A stretch of 64,000 bases of DNA from Ptychodera flava (lineage: Eukaryota; Hemichordata; Enteropneusta; Ptychoderidae), in assembly GCF_041260155.1 (NCBI RefSeq), contig NC_091931.1, positions 48,803,433 to 48,867,432 on the forward strand. The letters run 5' to 3'. Positions 1 through 12,375 of this stretch are shown one piece after another. Every line of letters starts with the position of its first letter. Position 1 is the stretch's first letter. The notes beneath the pieces are model-generated. The model saw nothing but the letters and a program-made list of their open reading frames with translations. It searched no databases and was not told the origin of the DNA. Position numbers and translations under genes: made by a program.

Positions 1-59
1 CACTCTCAAAAAGAGTGGTTCAATAACCGGGCGAAGTTGTTGCATTCTGTTCATGGTCA

Positions 60-497
60 TTATCGAGACAGAAAGATGTGAATACCCCTTAATGGCGTTT
101 AGTTTAGGAACAGTGCATACTTTACATTAGTCAAAGTTATGTGCAATGATAGTCAGATGTTCGATGAACAGTATTAGTGCCATTTCAATTGACATCAATG
201 ACGGATTTATTGATTAAATCACAAAATTGGCAAAATTTGCAAGTCATCAATTTGATGTCGTGTGCATATTATTGTAGTTAAATACTAAAAGAATGCATTC
301 GGCGACGGGCATTTGACAACATCGAATTAATTGGCCATAAACGTATGCAGCTATATCGTCATAAAGTAATGAAGGATTGACATTCAAGTCGTAAAATGTG
401 AAAATGCTTGCAATAAATCTTTTGACGAAGAAAGATTGAAAACCTTTAAATTATGCTTCACTCACGCACAGTCCATAATAAAAGAGGAAAGAGCGAC
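60..497 (+). promoter_or_regulatory. Upstream region of gene 1, duplicated at 13.48-13.98 kb
   Basis: No coding sequence seen. This stretch aligns by eye with 13480-13985: both carry ATACTTTACATTA, then GTTC-ATGAACA, then CAGCTATATCGTCA followed by AGT-ATGAAG, then ATTCAAGTC and CAATAAATCTT, in the same order and at similar spacing. Since both copies end at a TATA-like box and a short exon with a good donor site, I read it as the proximal promoter of the secreted-peptide gene. Individual transcription-factor sites cannot be named. Confidence 0.5.
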
Positions 498-595
498 AAG
501 ATAAAAGAACGCTACGCAACTTAGGAGGACGACAAACGGCAGCAAGTCAACTTTCAGAAGTCAAAGTTGTCAAATTACACTACCTTCCTATTTCG
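498..595 (+). promoter_or_regulatory. Gene 1 TATA-like box and noncoding leader exon
   Basis: A TATA-like AAGATAAAAG lies at 498-507. The following exon would start around 530 and ends at 595 before the donor GTAAGAGT. The matching acceptor is the pyrimidine tract ending TTTTTTTCCCTAG at 1680, five bases before the gene 1 ATG. The orphan copy at 15.27-15.38 kb shares AAGTCAACttTC-GCAGTCA and the GTAAG donor. The transcription start is inferred. Confidence 0.5.
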
Positions 596-670
596 GTAAG
601 AGTGTTTTACATTCATTTCCGCTTGAAGATAGCTGTTTAGTTTCATCATGGAAGAATGGTTAATTCTTCG

Positions 671-883
671 AACACGATAGGAACTATTTTGGGGTAACTG
701 GATCTTCATATTTTTCAAATTTCTCAAAAGTGTTAGGTGATCTATAGCTGAATGTTATGATATTACAAATTATTCATAAAAGTAAGTATATAACTTGAAC
801 AGAATAGCAAATGAGCTTACATTTGGAGATGAAACCGACATTACTTCAACAACCAATTATCCCAAATTAGTTCGAATCGTGTT
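671..883. mobile_element. 213-bp TIR element (AACACGAT family), copy 1
   Basis: Imperfect terminal inverted repeats: the left end begins AACACGATAGGAACTATT and the right end finishes AAATTAGTTCGAATCGTGTT. A second copy lies at 60857-61062. No coding capacity, so a MITE. It sits in the first (5'UTR) intron of gene 1. Confidence 0.6.
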
Positions 884-1037
884 TTTGCCATGCTCTAAAT
901 AAATTATCGACCTTATATTCTGTCACGTTCAAGTCGGACCTCGTCCCGCTGACATCCATTGAATCATGAAAATGTAGGCTATTATTGATCAAATTTACCC
1001 CACTTAACCCATGAAGGGCAATTTTACTAGTCATAGT

Positions 1038-1302
1038 CTAAATCATAGATGAGGAATTATCACGTTGGTATACGTACCTGCTGCTAAATCATAGATGAGG
1101 AATTATCACGTTGGTATACGTACCTGCTGCTAAATCATAGATGAGGAATTATCACGTTGGTATACGTACCTGCTGCTAAATCATAGATGAGGAATTATCA
1201 CGTTGGTATACCTGCTGCTAAATCAGAGATGAGGAATTATCACGTTGGTATACCTGCTGCTAGATCATAGATGAGGAATTATCACGTTGGTATACCTGCT
1301 GC
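1038..1302. repeat. Minisatellite, six units of 42-46 bp
   Basis: Six near-identical tandem units start at 1038, 1084, 1130, 1176, 1218 and 1260. Each carries ATGAGGAATTATCACGTTGG followed by TATAC and CCTGCTG. The first three units are 46 bp and identical by eye; the later ones lack the four bases TACG and are about 42 bp, so the array grew from at least two unit types. It lies in the 5'UTR intron of gene 1 (596-1680). Confidence 0.9.
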
Positions 1303-1685
1303 CATTTAAAGGAAAAGCACTAAGCATCGATAACTTTGGCCGAATGCTTTATTACAATTGAAGACCAAAGTTAGATTGTAAACAACATATACACATGAGC
1401 ACAACGAAAAATAATTAATGCCAGATACATTGAAAATTTATTTTCGTTTTAATTTATCCCTGCTCGGTCATAATATTGATTGCCTTGTGGTGTCGATAAG
1501 AGTATCTTATCGTCCTGTGAGGTCATTTCAAAACGATTATATTTTTATATAAATTACATATTCATGTTCTTAACATTTTATTGTCGCTGTGCGTCACGAA
1601 ATGTAATTGACACGTTTTGGACTAGCTTGACAAATACAGACTGTCAGCGACCATTGATTTGTCGGTGTTTTTTTCCCTAGCAATC

Positions 1686-2659
1686 ATGAAGGCTGCCTTT
1701 TGTTTGGTGTTATTGTGCGTTGTAGTAGCAACCGTGGAATCATTTGGTAAGTTTCTTCAAGTCAATGGCTGACAGTGAGGATGAATTTTAATGCGCTTAT
1801 GAATCCATTCTATATTTGATGGCTTTATTCCTTTGTTAGTCTTTTAAAATTTGGTTTCTCTTTCACAATTAGTACGAGTAATCACTTAATACTGATGCAA
1901 AAATATTCCGATATTGTTAAAGGGTGCTTTTCATAAGTTATAAAAATGAAGTATGTTTTGGTAAAAAGACCATTAAAACGTTTCGTTAAAAACGTAGAAA
2001 CAAAGATCACATGGAATTATACAAGTACGCCTGTTTAACCATCTTCATCAAAATTCATTCTCCTAACTACTGTGCTCGACCAAGACCAACACAACTTTAC
2101 ATTCGATTGCCTACTTTCATCTATGCTCCTCATTCGGCTCATTACTTTCGTCGATTCATTTTCACGAGAGACAAAAAAACAGAAAATTGAATTCTTTTCG
2201 AACTGTGATGTTAACTGAGCCATCTCGTGAAAAATTCGTATTCAGTAATCCGGATTTACGCTTGTTTACGTTAAGTCTTTTATTGATTTAGTGTTCAATG
2301 CGTTGTTTCATGGGATGTTCTGTAGGTAGGGCTTAACTTATATTTTCATGGTGGAGTTTTTTGTTGTTTTTTGTTTTCAGTTCAAGACGATTTGAATTTT
2401 AGTTTAATGTGCTCGAAACATCCCGTGTTGCCAATAAACAAATGGCTCTCTTAACGGCAACGTGTTTTTTGCAGGTAATTTTAGAGATACCCCTGTGAGT
2501 ATCGTTATTCATCTTACGCCTCCAAAGCAGTTTCAGGAAGACTTCATCAACGGTTTGATACTTGTTGGAGGCCCAGAGCCTGCCGCAGTTGATTGTTGCG
2601 ACGCTATTAACTGCATCTTTTACGGTGCATGTCCAGCTGGGTGTCCCTGTGTCTCTTAA
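1686..2659 (+). CDS. Small secreted cysteine-rich peptide, family member 1
   Basis: Two coding exons, 1686-1746 and 2475-2659, encode 81 residues. The ATG is five bases inside exon 2, after acceptor CCCTAG. Exon 2 encodes a signal peptide (MKAAFCLVLLCVVVATVES) and ends in phase 1 at donor GTAAGT; the next exon opens after TTTTTTGCAG. The mature part starts NFRDTPVSIVIHLTP, has a short amphipathic stretch, then a tail CC-x4-C-x5-C-x3-C-x-C (six Cys, likely three disulfides). A donor (GTATGT at 2669) follows nine bases after the stop. Paralogues at 26984 and 38436 share the phase-1 intron and the FR-[DN]-TPV block. I do not recognise the family; a secreted defence, signalling or venom-like peptide would fit, but no function is shown. 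The reading frame is intact. Confidence 0.8.
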
Positions 2660-2826
2660 TACAACTGGGTATGTACGTATTCTTTAAAGTGTTTTCGCTA
2701 GAGTCTGTACATGCGAGTTTGTTTTCGTGCAATTTTATAATGGTCTTCTTTTCTCTCATGAACAGTCTGTCATCAGAAAATCTTTATGAAAGTCTTAATT
2801 CTCTTGACTAATGAAAACATTCACAG

Positions 2827-3130
2827 TTGTGGAAGACATAAATCGGTATTTGAAGTCTAAAGCGGCCATGGAAGGCACTACTTCACTGAACAGGTATAAC
2901 AAACAGAATGGTGATGTCAAGATGACGTAGAAGCATGTACAGGCAACTTAATTTCATTTACTGATCGGAAATGTTTTCTATCACACGCAGTTACAGTCGC
3001 TACTCAGCAGACGATTCTGTGGTAGTGGATGATGTCGCGAAGAAACATCCGGTAATATGAAGTCTCCATTTTACTATGGATTGTCTTCAGTTACTTCGTT
3101 CTCTGTTTTAAGGAAATAAAAAATGAAGAT
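2827..3130 (+). other. Probable 3' exons of gene 1 with poly(A) signal
   Basis: After the post-stop donor at 2669, acceptor TTCACAG opens an exon 2827-2893 (donor GTATAA) and CACACGCAG opens another at 2991; AATAAA is at 3112-3117. In gene 1's main frame this is 3'UTR. Both exons are, however, open in phase with each other (VEDINRYLKSKAAMEG..., then YSRYSADDSVVVDD...KKHPVI, stop at 3058-3060), and in phase with an ATG at 2629 in another frame of coding exon 3. A second overlapping product of about 58 residues is therefore possible, though openness of this length can arise by chance. Confidence 0.4.
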
Positions 3131-6100
3131 AGCAAGCAAAATGGATGTTGAACAGTTTATTCTTTTATAGTTCTGTTTCAAAGTTATTAACTGTTTTGTT
3201 GGTAATGACAACTGTCATATCATAAGTGTTCTTGCGGGCTTTGAATCATTAGTGTCCTATGGGCTTTTTAATCTTTCCTGGAGTGTTTTCCTAATTATCC
3301 CAACATCAGCTCTTTTCCAAAATATAACATTATAGTGGAAGTGGAAAGTGTACTTCTGAGAAACTACTTATTAACACATAACCATAATAAGGTGGACGTT
3401 ACAGGAGGGCTCTTAGGGGAGAAATGAAGTTCCAAATGTTAGACAAATCTTTCCTATATACATAAATGTCCATTCTAAATTGCGTCAAATCTGTTGATAG
3501 GGTAAGACACGATGTATACAGCCAAGCTATCTGTTAGCTAGAAGCTAAATAATTGGAATTTATAGAAGTAAATTACTCAGGGAGATAATGAATTTTTTGT
3601 TGCGTTCTGTTTTATCGTTACAAGTGTTATTGATTATCTTTGTCTATTTGAGCAACTATCCTTTAGCGTTACGATTTTTTATTTTCAATGAAAGATAATG
3701 TCAGCACAGATTAATGGTGGTATTCTCACATTAGACATGGAAGCACATATCTCACAGACAATACAGTTACTGTTGTCGTGAAAGTGGAAGCTGTAGAACT
3801 GGCACAACTAATTCAACGAATTTCATAGTCCTAACTGTTCATACCGCACTTATCCTTTGAAAAAACACGTTTGGGTACTTGTCCGTAACCAGACAATCTT
3901 CATCGTGGAGATATACGTCAATATTTCCTTTCGTATCATTGCTGGTACTTTTGATAGGTTAGCACACTTCTGGCTATTGTCCAAAATTGGAAGAAACATA
4001 TTCTAATTCCTATGAAGGCTACGGTTATATCTGCAACGATGCAATAGTGATAAATTTACTGAAAGCGATTGGTGTGCAGTAGAGGTACGGAGTACCTGTA
4101 AATAACTGAGTGCCTCTGATATGCACATTTTATAGAAACACGCTTCTGTACTGAATAACAATTGATTCACTATCATCTATGAAAACAAAGAAGAGGACCT
4201 TTGGGTTTACAACCGATCACTGCTTCGGTAGCACATGCTGTTAGGCTCAAAGTTGAGGAAAAAAGCTGGAAATGTATCTCCTTTAGCATTTCCAGATTGC
4301 TTGAAGCCGCCCCTCCCCCCATGACGGAAGATGATCATATCTTGTTTCCGTCGGTCAGCATATTGATATGTATAATGTTTACAATATAAAGCTAACAGGA
4401 CAGTACAAATTGGTAACTATACTCTTTTACAAATAAAAGAGCCCTATCAGATTGACAGGACCGGAGTTTTATCTCTTGATGTGTCCGCATTTTGAGTTTT
4501 TGTTGTGTACTTCGTTACAAGATGGACTCGGACTCATCTATAATATGACACGATATCGTCATCCAGACGACAAAGAAACTCAGACAGGCATCAGAATAAA
4601 CATTTACTAATCGGACTTTGTTTCGTTTCTATCATACGCAACTGGTGTTCTGAAGACTATCACTATCACTTAGTAGATTCCTTCGAATTTGGACATCATG
4701 CTCAAGTTTAATATTTTTAACACATGTAGGTGATGGGACAGTAGAATAGGTTTCGATCATTACATGTATGTGCTAAAAGTGACCAATATAACATTCTATG
4801 ACATTCTAAATCTAATTTTGGGGGTTGGGTGTCTACTTTAGGAGCAACCACTTCTAGTAGACTTTAATGAAACTTTGAAGCTGTGCCGATTTGGGACATC
4901 TTTGATAAAACCCCTTGGCCGCCACTGTAGCCGGATTGGTTCAAAGCTGAAAGGTCGAAGGAAAGCGGGCCTCTTTGTGGTTGATTGGTTGGTTTCTCCC
5001 AGCACTGCACCACCAGGTAATAGACAAATGTGACTGCTCTGGTGTATTTTGTAAATGTAAAATGTAATTGGAACCGGAGATAAAGAATTGCCTTTCTTTG
5101 GTTAGGCTATTCGGTATGTAGATTGTGTTTGAATGCAATGGTACAGTTGATGTGGGAGGGAATGTCTTAAAACGTATCTTGATGATTACTTTTTACTACC
5201 TCCAGGAAAATAGTTCGAATTCTTGGATTAACTGGTTTGTGTTAATATTTCAAAGATTCGTCAAAGTAATGAGCACATGTGTGACATATGTATAGCATTT
5301 ATTTAGTGTTCATACAAAATTCACCGTCGATCTATTTTGTGTTCTCATGCATCATTGGTAAATAATGATCTAAGTGAAGCAATTATGGGTTTAGACTTTC
5401 GTCATTACAGTTTGCGCGGTGTTTAGAGATTATACGAATGTTTATAGCTGGTTGCAAGAGAAGGACTTCGCTGCTTTCACCTTTGGTTCAGAATTCAGCA
5501 CTGACTAGCAAACAGGTAAACATCTGACACCAGTCATGTTCGTTCGCGTATAATATCGTCAATTACATTACCATTTTTCAGTGCAAAGAATAAAACGTTC
5601 TCTCGATACACTAGAGGGCTGAGTCTCTGAGCTCACACAGAGTAAGATTTGAAATTTCGATTAAAAGTGCTCGTAGACTTATTATTGTCGATAATGGTAT
5701 GTTTATAATAATTTTTTCAGACAACTCAGTACGATAATTTCTTTATGCCAATCGTGAATTTAGGAAATATTGCATTGAGAGCGGCGTGTCTTCAATTGCC
5801 TCCATAACACGCATTAAATAAACTGATATCGTAAAACAAAATGAATTTACGGAAAAGACATATTGCCCTGTACTTTTGGTTCAAATTTAAACTTTTTATG
5901 GAATTCTGAAATCCTGACTGATTAATGGCTGCAGTAGTTGACCTCCTAGCTCTGCACACAGCCGTTTGGGTCATCAGGCAGAAGTTACTAAGCTTTCATT
6001 AGTTGAACACTGTTATGTCAGACTATATGCTAATAAGTCAGCGGCATCGGACTCCAACTGAGATTCCCGGATGTTGCCATGAACAGGGGCCAAGACTTTG

Positions 6101-6245
6101 AGAAACGGTATTTTCGGACTATGCACAACATTCGGAGAGTGATACTTTGACAAGGTGACGGTTAAGAAGGGCCAAACAAGGCAGATTTGATTGCCAGTTT
6201 ATCAATCATCAGTAATGCAGCGGAGATTCAGTAAATGTTTACATC
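3131..6245. other. Noncoding interval, nothing recognised
   Basis: AT-rich sequence with only short chance open frames on both strands. I see no splice-bounded exon, RNA gene or repeat that I can support here. Confidence 0.5.
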
Positions 6246-6533
6246 AGATGTAGAGGCACCGTGGACCAGTGGTTAGGGTAACGGACTCACTATTGGAGGA
6301 TGGTGAGATCGAGACCCGGTTCAAGTCCCGGTAGATCCAGAGTAGCGGATCCACTGTCGGAGGACGGTGAATTCGAGACTCTAGCTCGGTGTTGTGCCCT
6401 TGAGCAAGACACTTTACTCCTCTGTGCTCCATTGGGGTTGTGGGTTATGGGTGTTTAGAATTATTCGACCTCCACGAAAAGAGGTGTTTCACCTATGGAG
6501 TTATCGAGTTTAAATATAGATTTAAAAAAAAAG
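6246..6533 (+). mobile_element. tRNA-derived SINE
   Basis: A tRNA-like head has an A box TGGACCAGTGG (6262-6272) and a B box GGTTCAAGTCC (6318-6328), the RNA polymerase III promoter layout. The segment GGACTC...GGAGGATGGTGA is followed by a second version, GGATCC...GGAGGACGGTGA, so part of the tRNA-like head is duplicated. The body contains CCCTTGAGCAAGACACTTTA and TGTGCTCCATTGGGG, a motif common in deuterostome SINE bodies from memory. It ends in a short A-run near 6525-6533. Confidence 0.75.
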
Positions 6534-6603
6534 ATGTTCAGTGGTAAAAGTTGATTGGCTGTTTTTGCATTATGTTTATAGTGTGAACGTACTTAACGTG
6601 CGT

Positions 6604-6620
6604 TCTCTCTCTCTCTCTCC

Positions 6621-6668
<48 letters not shown>

Positions 6669-6682
6669 CGCTCGCTCGCTCG
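6604..6682. repeat. (CT)n microsatellite running into (CTCG)n
   Basis: About 60 bp of CT repeats followed by CTCGCTCGCTCGCTCG. The open frame across it (mostly Ser-Leu) is an artefact of the repeat. Confidence 0.95.
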
Positions 6683-6739
6683 TCCAGCATATCACTTTTA
6701 ATACCTTCTTTGTTTTGTCAACTTAAACAAAGTCCCTCC

Positions 6740-7230
6740 ATCAGAGACTGAGATATAAATATACCGGTTTTCGTTCATCACTGGCAGTCAATGTTTAGGC
6801 ATCTTCATCTACCGTGTATGGCAATTCTGATTTGTATTCGTTTTATATCCGTTTTATATCCAACACTCAAAACTTGAGTTGCTAAACGTCTGTAAACTTA
6901 TAATATAGTAATAAACGTTAGTAGTTTGTCGCAATGTTAGTGAAGCGATTGTGAAATTGAAGCATTTTGGCAGTCTGTTGTGTACATGTTGGAATGAAGG
7001 CGCTAGGCGAAACCCACGTTGGAAAACCAGCCAGCAACAATCGCTAAAAATTCCTAGTAGTAGCTAAACTATAGTGACTAGAGTTGGCTGGTATTCGTGG
7101 TAAAGAAAGCAAGTTTAATTCACTCTCTGGCATTTGACTTTCAGTATTAAATTGACCTCGTGCCCGAAAAAATGTCCACAGTCTCTGTCATTTTGAACGC
7201 GATTGATTCAAACCTTTTAGTCCGTTAGCT
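6740..7230. other. Noncoding interval, nothing recognised
   Basis: No supported gene or repeat between the microsatellite and the left end of the foldback array. Confidence 0.5.
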
Positions 7231-10200
7231 AGAGGGGGTCTACGTGCACCCCCAGGATAACAAACCTGTATTTTTCAGAAGCCTTGGGATCCCTTGAATA
7301 CGAAATGGAATTTTAACAGAAAAATATAGGAATGTAATTGCTGTTATGGTCATGTTTTGAAGGGTACCGCAAAATCACGATTTTGCAACCCTTATGCAGT
7401 TTCGTCAAATCTATCTTCTTGTAAATCATCTGCTGAGATTATTTTTCAACATAACCTTACTTGTTTGGTATCATTAGGAAGGAAATTTATTCCTCTTTAC
7501 GATGACATATTGTACTATATCTTCTACGATTTTTGTGAAATATGACCAAAACTTACCCCATACCCAAAAGTTTAACATTGCAAATTACAGTACATCTCAA
7601 ATTCTACCAATTTTTTATGTAGACATAAAAAAAATGCAATGGCTTGTATGAAATCTATTTAATTTGTTACTGGGACATGCCAGAAATATGAAATGGACTT
7701 TTAACAGGAACAACTTTGGGACTCTACAGCTGTAACAGTCTTATTTTGAAGGGTGACGCAAAATCACAGTGTTGCAGATTTGCATGCATTTTTGTAAAAC
7801 CTGTCTCCCTATAAGTCATATGCTGAGCTTGTTTTTGAATATAACCTCACTTGTTAGGTATTATTAGAAAGATAACTTACTAATGTTTGAAATGACATAT
7901 TGTAACATGCAATATTTGTATAGTTTTCATGAAATATGACCAGAACTTACCCCATACCCCAAAGTTGACATTGAAATTGCAGTCATAGCTAAAATAAAAT
8001 TCTACCAATTTTTTAGGTAGACACAAAAAATCTGGCCACTTTTGCTATTAAATCTGTTTTCTTTGATACAGGGACATGTCAGAAATATGAAATGGACTTT
8101 TAACAGAAACAATATTATGACTGTACAGCTGTAACAGTCATAGTTTGATGGGTGCCGCAAAATCACAGTGTTGCAGATTTGAATGCATTTTTGTTAAAGC
8201 TGTCTCCCTATAAGTCATCTGCTGAGTTTGCTTTTGAATATAACCTCACTTGTTAGGTATTATTAGAAAGATAATTTACTAATCTTTAAAATGACATATT
8301 GTAACATGCAATGTCTTGTATAGTTTTCATGAAATATGACCAAAGCTTACCCCATACCCCAAAGTTTACATTGAAAATTGCAGTCATAGCTAAAATCAAA
8401 TTCTACCAATTTTTTAGGTAGACACAAAAAATCTGGCCACTTTTGCTATTAAATCTGATTTATTTGGTACAGAGACATGTCAGAAATATGAAATGGACTT
8501 TTAACAGAAACAATATCGGAATTCTACAGCTGCAACAGGCATATTATGCGGGGTACTGCAAAATCACAGCAATGCAGACTCATATGCGTTTTTGTTGATT
8601 TTGTCTCATTTTAGGTCATCTGCTGAGCTGATTTTATTACATAACCATATTTATTTGGTACCATTGAAAAGGTAATTTATTAGGTTTAAACTTACATATT
8701 GTTATATGCCATATCTTATATAGGTTTCATGGAATATGACGAAAACTTACCCCATACCACAAAGTTTATATCGAAAATTACAGTCGTAGCTATCGTCAAA
8801 TTCTACCAATTTTTTAGCTAGACATAACAAATAAGGCAATGCTTTATATGAAATCTTTTTATTCGGCACTGTGGAATGTCAGAAATATGAAATAGACTTT
8901 TAACAGAAAATATATTGGGATTCTACAGCTGTAACAGTCATATTTTGAAAGGGTCCCGCAAAATCACAGTATTGCCAACTCGCATGCTTATTTGTTAAAT
9001 CTGTCTTATAAGTCATCTGCTGAGCTTGATTTTTGACATAACCTAGCTTGTTAGGTACCATTGGAAAGGTAATTTATTAATCTTTAAAATAACATATTGT
9101 AATATGCCATATCTTGTATAGTTTTTATTAAGTATGACCAAAGCTTACCCCATACCCGAAAGTTTATATCAAAAATTACTTTCGAAGCTATCGTCAAATT
9201 CTACCAATGTTTTAGCATGACATAATAAAAAGGGCAATTTCTAGTATGGAATCTGCTTTATTTGGTACAGAGACATGTCAGAAATATGAAATGGACTTTA
9301 AACAGAAACAATATCGGGATTCTACAGCTGCAACAGGCATATTACGCCGGGTACAGAAAATCACAGCAATGCAGACTCATATGCGTTTTTGTTAATTCTG
9401 TCTCATTGTAAGTCATCTGCTGAGCTGATTTTATTACATAACCATATTTATTTGGTACCATTGAAAAGGTAATTTATTAGGTTTAAACTTACATATTGTT
9501 ATATGCCATACCTTATATAGTTTCATGGAATATGACGAAAACTTACCCCATACCACAAAGTTTATATCGAAAATTACAGTCGTAGCTATCGTCAAATTCT
9601 ACCAATTTTTTAGCTAGACATAACAAATAAGGCAATGCTTTATATGAACTCTTTTTATTCGGTAATGGGGAATGTCATGAAAAAGACTTTTAACAGAAAA
9701 TATATTGGGACTCTACAGCTGTAACAGTCATATTTTGAAAGGGTCCCTCAAAATCACAGTATTGCCAACTCGCTTGCTTACTTGTTAAATCTGTCTTCTT
9801 ATAAGTCATCTGCTGAGCTTGATTTTTGACATAACCTGGCTTGTTTGAAATAAATAGAAAGGTAATTTACTAATCTTTAAAATGACATATTGTAATGTGG
9901 AATATCTTCTTTACATTTCATGAAATAAGACCAAAGCTTACCCCATACCCAAAGGCTTACACAGCAAATTACAGCGAATCTGAAACTCTACCATTTTTTT
10001 ACAATTTATTAACTTTATATACAAAAGGCAATGCTTGTATACAACCTATGAAATCTGTATTTTTGTTAAAAAAGTATGTCGCAAACATGAAATTAACTTT
10101 TAACAGGAGTATTATATGATTTTGTAGCCCTTGGATCATATTTGGAAGGGTACCCAGGTATCACGGCAAATTTGCCGAAACACATACATTCGCTATATAT

Positions 10201-12375
10201 GGATTCCCCCTCCAAAGATGATCCAAATGGCTACTAAATAGTATCATCTTCCCGTTAGAAGTTTATTTTATACTTGTGACATACTTTTGTAACAAACAAA
10301 CCAGATCTCATACAAGAATTGCCTTTTGTATTATGTGTAGCAAAAAATGGTAGGATTTAAGATATGCCGTAATTTGCGATTTGAACTTTTAGGGTATGGG
10401 GTAAGTTTTGGTCATATTCCATGAAAAATGTACAAGATATTGCATGTTACAATATGCAATTTTAAAAAATAGTAAATTACCTTTCTAATGATACCTAGCA
10501 AGTTAGGTTATATTCAAAAACAAGCTCAGTAGATGACTTATAGGAAGACAGGTTTAACAAAAATGTATGCAAATCGGCAATACTGAGATTTTGTGGTACT
10601 CTTTAAAATATGACTGTTACAGCTATAGAATCCTAATATTTTTCTGTTAAAAGTCTATTTCATGTTCCTAATATGCGTCTTGTAGCAAATAAAATAGATT
10701 TCATACAAAACATTGCCGTATATTTTATGTTTAGGTAAACAATTTGTAGAATTAGATGTTAGTTGTAACAGTAATATTCGATACAAACTTTGGGGTATGG
10801 GGTAAGTTTTGGTCATATTCCATGGAAATTGTGCAAGATATTGCCTGTTGCAATATGTCATTTTAAAGACTAGTTAATTAACTTTCCAATGATACTAAAC
10901 AGGCTAGTTTATAATCAATAACAAGCTCAGCAGACGACTTATAGGAAGAAAGATTAAACAAAAACGCATGCGAGTCAGGAATACTGAGATTTTGCTGTAC
11001 CCTTAAAAATACAACTGTTACAGCTATAGAATCCCAATATGTTTTTTGTTAAAAGTCTATTTCATATTCTTAACATGTCCCAGTACCACATAAAACAGAT
11101 TTGATACAAAAAATTGTCCCATTTTTATGTCAAGGTGAAAAATTGGTAGAATTCGACATTAGCTATGACAGTAATGTTCAATGTAAACTTTGGGGTATGG
11201 GGTATGTTTTGGTCATATTTCATGAAACCTAAAGAAGATATTGCCTATTACAATATGTCACTTTAAAGACTATTACCTTTCTAATAATACCTAACAAGCC
11301 ATGTTATATTCAATAACAAGCTCAGCAGATGACTTATAAGAAGACATATGTTACAAAAACGCATGCGAGTCAGGAATAGTGAGATTTTGCGGTACCCCTC
11401 AGAATACGACTGTTACAGCTATACAATCCCGGTATTTTTTCTGTAAAAAGTCCATTTCATATTTCTGATATGGCCAGTACAAAATAAAACAGATTTCATA
11501 CAAAACATTGCCCATTTTTTATGTCTACTTAAAAAAATGGTGGAATTTGACATTTGCTATGACAGTCGTTATCGATGTAAACTTTTGGGTATGGGGTAAG
11601 TTTTGGTCATATTTCATAAAAACTATACAAGATATTGCATGTTACAATATGTTATTTGAAAGACTAGTAAATTATCTTTCTACTTATATACCTAAAAAGT
11701 GATATTATATTCTAAAAAGTGATATTATCTTTTTAATAATACCTAACAAGTGAGGTTATATTCAAAAACATACTTAGCAGATGACTTATAGAAAGACAGG
11801 TTTCACAAAGATGCATGCAAGTCGGCAACTCTGTGATTTTGCGGTACCCTTCAAAATATGACTGTTACAGCTGTAGAGTCCCAATATTGTTCCTGTTAAA
11901 AGTCTATTTCATATTTCTGACATGTCCCTGTACCAAATAAAACAGATTTCATACAAAGCATTACATTTTTTATTATGTCTACCTAAATTTAAAAAATGGT
12001 AGAATTTGAGCTTTACTGTAATTTGCGATGTTAAACTTTGGGGTGTTGGGTAAGTTTTGGTCATATTTCACAAAAATCGTAGAAGATATAGTACAATATG
12101 TCATCTTAAAAATGAATAAATTGCCTTGCTAATGATACCAAACAAGTGAGGTTATGTTGAAAAATAAACTCAGCAGATGACTTACAAGAAGACAGATTTG
12201 ACGAAAATGCATATGGGTTGCAAAATCGTGATTTTGCGGTACCCTTCAAAACATGACCATAACAGCTATTGCATCCCTATATTTTTTCTGTTAAAATTCC
12301 ATTTTGTATTCTAGGGATCCCAAGGTTTCTGAAAAATACAGGTTTGTTATCCTGTGGTGCACGTAGACCCCCTCT
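7231..12375. mobile_element. 5.1-kb foldback element: 12 units of ~397 bp, head to head
   Basis: The ends are inverted repeats: AGAGGGGGTCTACGTGCACC at 7231 and its complement ending at 12375, followed on both sides by GGATAACAAACCTGTATTTT. Inside are seven units on the left and five in inverse orientation on the right. The anchor CTTACCCCATAC occurs near 7552, 7946, 8346, 8746, 9144, 9542 and 9937 (spacing 394-400 bp); its complement near 10393, 10795, 11194, 11589 and 12041. Each unit also holds AAATATGAAATGGACTTTTA, ACAGCTGTAACAG, TCATCTGCTGAG and TTCTACCAATTTTTTA. The turn-point is about 10130-10250. No transposase or long open frame is present, so any mobility would need help from elsewhere. 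No clear target-site duplication was seen. Confidence 0.85.

Noticed and set aside
1038-1302. CRISPR-like array
   Set aside because: Units are contiguous with no unique spacers and the host is a eukaryote; it is a minisatellite. No CRISPR array was seen elsewhere.
6246-6340. A functional tRNA gene
   Set aside because: A and B boxes are present, but the intervening sequence does not fold into a tRNA, the head is partly duplicated and a SINE body follows.
6541-6726. Open frame across the CT repeat
   Set aside because: The translation is Ser-Leu repeats from the microsatellite; no gene evidence.
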